Origin: Candidatus Cloacimonadota bacterium
GTDB lineage: Bacteria; Cloacimonadota; Cloacimonadia; Cloacimonadales; Cloacimonadaceae
Assembly (NCBI GenBank): GCA_023392795.1
Contig: JAEWNJ010000002.1
Coordinates: 1-14,575, forward strand
Direction of reading: 5' to 3'
DNA: 14,575 nt
In this document: piece by piece, positions 8,060 through 12,990 of the stretch
How positions within the stretch are numbered: the stretch's first letter is position 1
Layout: the number at the start of each line of letters is the position of its first letter
Made by a program: the position numbers and the translations under genes
Notes under the pieces: generated by a model
Databases searched by the model: none
Told to the model about the DNA's origin: nothing
Seen by the model: the letters and a program-made list of their open reading frames with translations, nothing else

Positions 8060-8608
8060 ATGGATTTCATGCAGCTTGTCAGCACTCGCCACAGTGTGCG
8101 CAGTTTTCGTCCCGATCCCATCCCCCAGGAAGTTCTGAATGATATTCTGGAAGCAGGAAGAATGGCCCCCAGCGCTCAAAATCGTCAGCCTTGGCGTTAC
8201 ATCGTATTCCTCGGCACTGACAAGGTCCACGAACTGGCCAAAAAAACCGGACTCATCGGCCTCTCCAATTTCTTTATCAAAGATGCCCCCTGCGTGATCA
8301 TCGCCTGTGCCGACACGAAAAAGAACCTCCGCGTCAATAAGCAGGATTACTACCTGGTGGATACCGCCATTTCCTTCCAGCAGATGATCCTCTGCGCCCA
8401 TCACCACGGCCTTGGAAGCTGCTGGCTGGCAGCCTTCTCAGAGAAGACCCTGGCCAGATACCTGAATATACCCAAACATTGGCGGATTGTCGCGATGTCC
8501 CCCTTTGGCTATGAAGGGGAACAAAAAGGCGTGTATGGGAAATTGCTTTCCAGCTTCGCCGGTAGTGGAAAACGGCAACCCCTGGAAGATATGGTCAGCT
8601 ATCGCTGA
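8060..8608 (+). CDS. Nitroreductase-family FMN protein
   Basis: This is a 182-residue FMN-dependent oxidoreductase. RHSVRSF (10-16) and PSAQNRQPW (37-45) are the family's FMN-phosphate and isoalloxazine contacts. GLGSCWLAAF, near residue 116, is the typical late motif. It has the size of small single-domain members. A clear GGAG at 8051-8054 precedes ATG 8060, and only 9 bases separate it from the MocA-like gene, so it is the likely last member of the operon. The substrate is unknown. It could be a general NAD(P)H-dependent reductase, or it could serve this pathway as the flavin-based electron partner or enone reductase; the second idea rests only on position. Confidence 0.87.
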   Translation: MDFMQLVSTRHSVRSFRPDPIPQEVLNDILEAGRMAPSAQNRQPWRYIVFLGTDKVHELAKKTGLIGLSNFFIKDAPCVIIACADTKKNLRVNKQDYYLVDTAISFQQMILCAHHHGLGSCWLAAFSEKTLARYLNIPKHWRIVAMSPFGYEGEQKGVYGKLLSSFAGSGKRQPLEDMVSYR

Positions 8609-8619
8609 TTGTCGATGCA

Positions 8620-8652
8620 GTGCTTGAGGAACGCCCTCTTCGGCACTTATTT
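8620..8652 (+). terminator. Possible weak terminator between convergent genes
   Basis: GTGC, GAGG, a short loop, CCTC and GCAC can form an interrupted stem at 8620-8646, followed by TTATTT. The internal bulge and poor U-run make this a weak candidate. It sits in the 72-base gap between the + strand operon end and the - strand radical SAM gene end, where a terminator would be expected. Confidence 0.3.
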
Positions 8653-8680
8653 AAGATCGATAGATGAATCGTACTGGCTT

Positions 8681-9697
8681 TTATCTGCGCAGGAGATATT
8701 GCCGGATAGTTGGAGCATGCAGGTAGGATAAAGCGCGCGAACTGGGGGTATAGCAATTGTTCCAGCAGCCATCGCACTTTTCAAACTGACGGCGTTGATC
8801 CTGCCATTGATTTCCTGTGAAGAGATCGTTGATATCGTCCTTCAAAAGGTTTCCCACTGCATTGCTCATGCAGGTGTAGAAGTCTCCATTTTCACGGATA
8901 AAGAACTTGCTGCCAAAAGTGGGGGAGATCAGATAGGGGCACTGCTTGGCCTGTTTCCCAGCATAGTGCTTCATTACGCCATCATAGTACCATAGCGGAG
9001 TCTTCAAGGCTTTTACCTGGCGAATCTGCTGGATTGCCCATTCAATCTTTTGCGGATCCTGGACCTTGAGCCGGTCAGATTCCCGGTAATTACTGGATCC
9101 CCAGCGATACAGATCGATGTTCATATTCCAGTCCAATTCTTCCAAACGCTGAATGATCTGAGGCAATTGGTCGATGTTCAGCGCACTGAGAACCACCGTC
9201 GCTGTTGGTTTATACTTGTATTCGCCCTTGGCGCGCAGAGAGTTAATCATCTGCATACCGCGCTCCACGGTTTCTTGAACATCCTTTGCCCCGCGCAGAA
9301 TGTCCGCCGTTTCGCCGATGCCGTCATAGGATGTGTGGATGCTTACTCCATACCGCGTCGCCAGATCAATCACCAGCTCTTGCCGATCCTGAGGGTAATA
9401 AAGGTTGGTCAGGAGATTTACACCGCGGAGTTTCGTGGCTTGGGCAATCTTGAAGATTTCTTCCAATTCAGGATGCAGAGTTGGTTCCCCTCCAGTAAGA
9501 TTGAGCACCCTGGTTCCGTAGCTCTTCAGCTTTGATGCGATCGTTTGAAAATCGTTGGGATCGATGAAACTGCCATCGGACTGAGATGGAATGCAGCATT
9601 GCAGACAGTGTTGTGAGCATAGAGAGGTTAAATGAATGGAACAAAAAAACATTGAGGGACGGCGCAGGATGAACTTCATCAGATGCGAGACGGCCAT
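8681..9697 (-). CDS. Radical SAM protein with C-terminal SPASM-like cysteines
   Basis: This is a 338-residue radical SAM enzyme. The [4Fe-4S]-SAM motif is CSQHCLQC (C27, C31, C34), and TGGEP (68-72) is the SAM-binding motif. The C-terminal part has C253, C276, C308, C311 and C315, with KCDGCWNNC at 307-315, consistent with a SPASM or twitch-type auxiliary cluster. I chose the start at 9697 because AAGGAG (plus-strand 9706-9711) lies 8 bases upstream; an earlier in-frame ATG at 9745 has no such site. Relatives include peptide-maturing enzymes, anaerobic sulfatase-maturing enzymes and lipid- or cofactor-modifying enzymes. No small precursor peptide is visible beside it, so the substrate cannot be named. 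It lies downstream of the glycerol dehydrogenase on the same strand, but a 244-base gap suggests separate transcription. Confidence 0.85.
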   Translation of the reverse strand: MAVSHLMKFILRRPSMFFCSIHLTSLCSQHCLQCCIPSQSDGSFIDPNDFQTIASKLKSYGTRVLNLTGGEPTLHPELEEIFKIAQATKLRGVNLLTNLYYPQDRQELVIDLATRYGVSIHTSYDGIGETADILRGAKDVQETVERGMQMINSLRAKGEYKYKPTATVVLSALNIDQLPQIIQRLEELDWNMNIDLYRWGSSNYRESDRLKVQDPQKIEWAIQQIRQVKALKTPLWYYDGVMKHYAGKQAKQCPYLISPTFGSKFFIRENGDFYTCMSNAVGNLLKDDINDLFTGNQWQDQRRQFEKCDGCWNNCYTPSSRALSYLHAPTIRQYLLRR

Positions 9698-9705
9698 TGT
9701 ACTAA

Positions 9706-9711
9706 CTCCTT
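9706..9711 (-). promoter_or_regulatory. Ribosome binding site of the radical SAM gene
   Basis: AAGGAG on the - strand lies 8 bases before ATG 9697. It decides this start against the in-frame ATG at 9745, removing 16 residues from the longest reading frame. Confidence 0.7.
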
Positions 9712-9853
9712 GTAATACAGTTTCTTGTTGTAAAGACATAATCAATCGGGGTATGGGGCTTCAGCCCACTGGATCCCTAATCCCCCGAAGGAACCTGCCA
9801 GCGCGACTAAGCCGCTACTGACGCTCTGAATGGAATTGGGGCTGGGCCTGGAC

Positions 9854-9880
9854 TATGTCATTTCATACTAAACACGATAT
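9854..9880 (+). repeat. Intergenic repeat, copy 1
   Basis: This stretch matches 12764-12790 at 22 of 27 positions in the same orientation and ends in the identical 11-mer AAACACGATAT. Both copies lie outside genes and are followed within about 10 bases by a palindrome. The three differences in the core do not fall at third-codon positions in the one frame I checked, so a shared coding origin is unlikely. Confidence 0.45.
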
Positions 9881-9883
9881 AAG

Positions 9884-9896
9884 TGTATCAGATACA
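9884..9896. repeat. 13-base palindrome, possible operator
   Basis: TGTATC and GATACA are perfect inverted arms around a single A. The site lies 46 bases past the stop of the glycerol dehydrogenase gene and well upstream of the radical SAM gene. It has the size of a dimeric regulator site, but no function can be assigned. Confidence 0.35.
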
Positions 9897-9941
9897 TACT
9901 GCTGCGACTTTGGTCACTAGTTTCATGATCAGGGATAGTTG

Positions 9942-11051
9942 TCAAGGATAAATCAGCGATTTCTTCTCTTTCCGCTCCCGCCCCCGGGCATCAGCCATCA
10001 ACATCGCGCTATACACCATTTCCGGCGTAACAAGCCCAGCTTCTTTATGGATGGAAGATCCCGGTTTGCAGCTTTCCTGCGCCACTGGTATCAGCCTTTC
10101 CGGCATGCTTGCGTCAATCCCGATATCTGCCAGGGTGGTGGGCAAAGCTATCCGTTCGCAGAACGCGTAAACTTCCTCGATCTCCTTTTCGGCAGCAGCC
10201 GTCAAATGCAGTCCGGTCAACACTCCGAATGCCACTTTTTCCCCATGGTAACAGGCATGGGTTTCCTTGAGGGCGGTCAAACCATTATGTACGGCATGCG
10301 CGCAGGCTATTCCGCAGCTCTCAAAACCTATTCCGCTGAGCAGGATGTTGGCTTCTGTTACCTTACTGAGAGCCGGAGTAATCAGGCCCCGTTCATTGGC
10401 GAGTTTGGCCGCATAGCCGTGTTCGATCAGGATGTCATAACAGAGTTTGGCGATGCCGAGCCCGGTTTGAGTGCTTAGTCCGCCGCATTCATTGGGTGAT
10501 TTTGTGCTGTCGCAGCTCCGGGCTTCAAACCAGGTGGCCAGAGCGTCGCCCATCCCCGAGACAAGAAAGCGAGCGGGCGCGGAGGCGATGATATTCAGAT
10601 CCACCAGTACTGCCGCGGGATTCCTTTTTTGATAAAGCACTGCTTCAAATACCCCTTCGGGGCTGTAAGTTACGGCGCAACCGCTGCAGGGCGCGTCGGT
10701 GGAAGCAATGGTGGGCACCACGATCACAGGGATGCCTTCCCGGTCGGCAACAATCTTGGCACTGTCGATGGTCTTGCCGCCACCCATCCCGATCATGAGA
10801 TCACAGCCGCTTATTCTTTTCTGCTCCGCAATTCTTTGCAGTTCCGTCTCTGTGCATTCTCCGCGAAATTGCTCCCTGATAAACAGTGCGTCCGGGAGAT
10901 GCTCACCCCATTTGGGTAAAACGCCGCTGAGTACACCGGGTGAGGCCAGAAGCAACGCTCTGCTGCCCAGTTGTTGCGCCAGAGCCGGCAATTCGTTCAG
11001 TGCCCCGGCTCCCTGTAAATACTGCCCCGGAAACAATGCTTTCTGCAACAT
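9942..11051 (-). CDS. gldA: Glycerol dehydrogenase (NAD+, iron/zinc-type)
   Basis: This 369-residue protein closely follows E. coli GldA (367 residues) along its whole length. It oxidises glycerol to dihydroxyacetone with NAD+, or runs in reverse in fermenting cells. The NAD-binding motif GGGKTIDSAK is at 90-99, and PTIASTDAPCSG begins at 113. The metal ligands are D169 (GMGDALATWFEAR), H252 (AHAVHNG) and H269 (YHGEKVAFG), as in zinc-dependent glycerol dehydrogenases. The start at 11051 is preceded by AGGGAG on the - strand with 7 bases of spacing, while an ATG 45 bases further upstream lacks such support. A TTGACA-like -35 box lies at plus-strand 11124-11129 without a good -10 partner. The gene stands alone after the kinase terminator. 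Some GldA homologues also reduce other hydroxyketones or methylglyoxal. Confidence 0.93.
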   Translation of the reverse strand: MLQKALFPGQYLQGAGALNELPALAQQLGSRALLLASPGVLSGVLPKWGEHLPDALFIREQFRGECTETELQRIAEQKRISGCDLMIGMGGGKTIDSAKIVADREGIPVIVVPTIASTDAPCSGCAVTYSPEGVFEAVLYQKRNPAAVLVDLNIIASAPARFLVSGMGDALATWFEARSCDSTKSPNECGGLSTQTGLGIAKLCYDILIEHGYAAKLANERGLITPALSKVTEANILLSGIGFESCGIACAHAVHNGLTALKETHACYHGEKVAFGVLTGLHLTAAAEKEIEEVYAFCERIALPTTLADIGIDASMPERLIPVAQESCKPGSSIHKEAGLVTPEMVYSAMLMADARGRERKEKKSLIYP

Positions 11052-11160
11052 ATGATAACTCCCTTTGGTGCCGGAATCATGACTAATCCTGCACAATTAC
11101 AATGATTGGTCAATCCTCAATGCTGTCAATAGTAAATGCCCGATGCCGATGGCGGCTGAT

Positions 11161-11188
11161 AAAAAAGGGCAGGACATTCCACCTGCCC
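11161..11188 (-). terminator. Strong intrinsic terminator of the tandem kinase gene
   Basis: On the - strand a perfect 7-bp stem (GGGCAGG / CCTGCCC) encloses an 8-base loop and is followed at once by TTTTTT. It begins 28 bases past the kinase stop codon, the right place and strand for rho-independent termination. On the + strand the stem is not followed directly by T residues. Confidence 0.92.
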
Positions 11189-11216
11189 CCATAACATTTT
11201 TAGCGATCCTTACTTT

Positions 11217-12623
11217 CTAGCCCTGCGCTTTCAGTACTTCCAGCACTCGTTCGAAGATATAGCCCACGTGGATGCGATTAGTGAGATCCAGCATTTCCAC
11301 ATTGATCTCCAGGACGGGGCCATTGTGGAACCCGAGCTTCACCACGTTGGTGCCGTAAGTATTATACCAGTGATTCAGGTTGTTGATCTCGGAGAATTGC
11401 CATCCGCCCTCAATCTCCATTTCCCGCCCGCGTTGTTGAATGCGTTCCCACGCTAGGGATGGACTTCCTTTGAGCAGGATTATCAGATCGGAGGAGGGGA
11501 GCTCCCGGTTTACGGTTTGGAATTGGGTGATCAGATTGTCCAATTCGTCATCGGTCAGCAATCCGTCGGCATGGAATTGATTGCAGAAAACCAGTAGGTC
11601 TTCGGGCAGAGAGCGGTCTTTCACATAGCTGCCATCGCCGCTTTTACCCAGACGGCGCTGTTTGGCCCTCATTTGCAGAAAGTGGAGCTGAAGCTGATAA
11701 CAATAAGTCTTCTTGTCCCCCAGGAATTTCTCCAACAGCGGATTTTCCTCGGGTTTCTCGTAAAGGGTATTGATCTTCAGGCTGCGGCCCATGATGGCGG
11801 TAAGGGTGGATTTCCCCAAACCCACGTTTCCGGCGATGGTTATCAGTTTTGGGTGGTCAGCCAGATACTGCTCCAAATTACGTTCAGCATCGATGGCCTT
11901 CAGCGTGGCTTCGGTCTGGGGTAATTTAACCCATTCGCTGATTCCGGGGCTGGATACCCTGAGTCCCAGAGCTTTCACCTGCTCCGCCACCAGATTCACC
12001 GTACGACGCTGCCATTCTGCCTTATCCACCGCTTTGTCTGCGTCTATCACCAGCACGGGACAGCTAACGTGATGAGCCACAAAATCTTCGTAAAGATTGT
12101 TCAGCAGCTCCAGATACTCGGGGGCAATGGCCAGTTCGCTCTCGCGGCCGCGCTCTTTTATTCTTTCCCGCAAAGTGGGGACATCCGCTTTGAAATACAC
12201 CAGCAGGTCTGGCTCCTGAATCTGCTCCGTCATCAGTCGGTAGGTGCGCTGATAAGCTATGAATTCCGGCTCGGACATGTTTTGCAGGATGCGTTGCGCT
12301 TTGCCAAATATGTGATAGTCTTCCGCCAGAGTACGATCCTCCAACACGATTCCCCGGCAACTGTGGATCAGTTTCTGGCGATCCAGGCGTCCATTGAAGA
12401 ATTCGATCTGAGCCATGAAGGCATTGGCTACCGGATCTTTGTAAAAGGAATCCAGCACTATGGGATTGAATCTTTCCGGGAAGGCAAACACCCCTTCGCT
12501 ACCATTTGCCTTGGGATATACAGAGCACAAAATCTTGTTTAGGGGTGCGGAACTTGCCGCCTCAATAAAGGTGGATTTGCCCACGCCGATGTTTCCCACG
12601 ATGCCGATGCGGATGTTCTCCAT
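11217..12623 (-). CDS. Tandem fusion of two deoxynucleoside kinase domains
   Basis: This 468-residue protein holds two complete deoxynucleoside kinase domains, each of the roughly 210-residue size usual for a whole bacterial dAK/dGK-type enzyme. Domain 1 (about 1-220) has the P-loop GNIGVGKST (10-18), a substrate glutamate in FPE (E50), EDR (95-97) and an arginine-rich lid RIKERGRESE (154-163). Domain 2 (about 255-468) has GNVGLGKST (265-273), YEKPEENP with E292, KDRS (335-338) and the lid RIQQRGREME (394-402). Each domain therefore keeps the ATP, nucleoside and lid residues and could phosphorylate a deoxynucleoside. A linker of some 35 residues joins them. GGAG lies 5 bases before the ATG. 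In lactobacilli, dAK and dGK are separate adjacent genes forming a heterodimer; here the pair is one chain. Which nucleosides are used is not readable by eye. Confidence 0.88.
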   Translation of the reverse strand: MENIRIGIVGNIGVGKSTFIEAASSAPLNKILCSVYPKANGSEGVFAFPERFNPIVLDSFYKDPVANAFMAQIEFFNGRLDRQKLIHSCRGIVLEDRTLAEDYHIFGKAQRILQNMSEPEFIAYQRTYRLMTEQIQEPDLLVYFKADVPTLRERIKERGRESELAIAPEYLELLNNLYEDFVAHHVSCPVLVIDADKAVDKAEWQRRTVNLVAEQVKALGLRVSSPGISEWVKLPQTEATLKAIDAERNLEQYLADHPKLITIAGNVGLGKSTLTAIMGRSLKINTLYEKPEENPLLEKFLGDKKTYCYQLQLHFLQMRAKQRRLGKSGDGSYVKDRSLPEDLLVFCNQFHADGLLTDDELDNLITQFQTVNRELPSSDLIILLKGSPSLAWERIQQRGREMEIEGGWQFSEINNLNHWYNTYGTNVVKLGFHNGPVLEINVEMLDLTNRIHVGYIFERVLEVLKAQG

Positions 12624-12763
12624 TGATACTCCAGTTCTTATGTTTTTACTTCCAAGTGATCTATGGAGGGATGGGAGTCAAGGGAAAAGTGTCAGCGCTG
12701 CGCCTTGACATAATCCGTCTTATGTGATTTCAAAGATATGTTCGGCCCCATGCCCCGGTTGCT

Positions 12764-12790
12764 TGTGGCATTTCGTAGCAAACACGATAT
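12764..12790 (+). repeat. Intergenic repeat, copy 2
   Basis: This is the second copy of the element at 9854-9880, with 22 of 27 bases identical and 19 of 22 in the core. It is followed 10 bases later by the palindrome at 12801. It may be a dispersed element or a shared regulator site; two copies are too few to decide. Confidence 0.45.
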
Positions 12791-12800
12791 GCTGGGGGTC

Positions 12801-12814
12801 TTTGTTCGAACAAA
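12801..12814. promoter_or_regulatory. 14-base perfect palindrome, candidate operator
   Basis: TTTGTTCGAACAAA is self-complementary over all 14 bases and ends 4 bases before a TTGACA at 12819. Such a site next to a -35 box is a natural place for a dimeric repressor or activator. No regulator gene lies in the window, and the motif does not match an operator I can name. Confidence 0.45.
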
Positions 12815-12818
12815 ATGA

Positions 12819-12846
12819 TTGACAATATCCCTTACTCGCAGAGCAT
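12819..12846 (+). promoter_or_regulatory. Candidate promoter for the leader ORF and ABC-F gene
   Basis: A consensus -35 TTGACA (12819-12824) is followed after 16 bases by GAGCAT (12841-12846), which matches TATAAT at only three positions. Transcription would start near 12853, just ahead of the leader ORF. The -35 and the position support it; the -10 is poor. Confidence 0.3.
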
Positions 12847-12875
12847 CGCGCAAAACACATAAGGAGATACTTCAG

Positions 12876-12893
12876 ATGCGCAAACAACAATAA
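12876..12893 (+). CDS. Candidate five-codon leader peptide (MRKQQ)
   Basis: AAGGAG at 12861-12866 lies 9 bases before ATG 12876. The ORF encodes MRKQQ and ends in TAA at 12891-12893. A 12-bp hairpin begins two bases after the stop. Very short ORFs of this kind act as ribosome-stalling sensors upstream of several antibiotic-resistance ABC-F and methylase genes. Nothing but the binding site and the layout supports translation here. Confidence 0.35.
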   Translation: MRKQQ

Positions 12894-12895
12894 AT

Positions 12896-12955
12896 CAGTG
12901 ACAGCTCATGCGTTGATTTAAATCATCTGATATCTCAGTTCGCGGGCTGTTACTG
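12896..12955 (+). promoter_or_regulatory. Leader hairpin upstream of the ABC-F gene
   Basis: CAGTGACAGCTC (12896-12907) pairs with GGGCTGTTACTG (12944-12955) over 12 bp, including two G-U pairs. The 36-base loop contains the palindrome TGATTTAAATCA (12914-12925). Downstream, CTCCT (12959-12963) can pair with AGGAG (12980-12984), the Shine-Dalgarno site of the ABC-F gene. No U-run follows, so control of translation is more likely than transcription termination. Confidence 0.5.
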
Positions 12956-12990
12956 CTGCTCCTCCCCCCCACATTGAAAAGGAGAATAAC

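Larger units (their letters stand above)
9698..9941. other. Intergenic region between the glycerol dehydrogenase and radical SAM genes
   Basis: No convincing gene lies in these 244 bases. GGGCTTCAGCCC (9756-9767) is a small self-complementary site. TGTATC-A-GATACA (9884-9896) is a perfect 13-base palindrome. The palindrome sits 3 bases after the first copy of an imperfect repeat also found near 12770. No run of T following a stem was seen on the - strand, so an intrinsic terminator for the glycerol dehydrogenase gene is not evident. I could not pick a convincing promoter for the radical SAM gene. Confidence 0.6.
12624..12990. other. Divergent intergenic region before the ABC-F gene
   Basis: These 367 bases separate the - strand kinase gene from the + strand ABC-F gene and should hold promoters for both. 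A repeat copy, a 14-base palindrome, a candidate promoter, a tiny ORF and a hairpin occupy 12764-12990 and are listed separately. In 12624-12763 I see only a TTGACA at 12705-12710 without a good -10 box and no convincing promoter for the kinase gene. Confidence 0.6.

Noticed and set aside
8681..9745. Longer radical SAM start at 9745
   Set aside because: AAGGAG at the right distance supports ATG 9697. The extra 16 residues have no supporting binding site and no family match.
9636..9821. Small + strand ORF that might be a peptide substrate of the radical SAM enzyme
   Set aside because: It overlaps the radical SAM start region on the opposite strand, lacks a ribosome binding site and has no leader/core pattern.
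12705..12733. TTGACA at 12705 as a second promoter for the ABC-F gene
   Set aside because: The bases 16-18 further on (around TTTCAA) do not resemble a -10 box.
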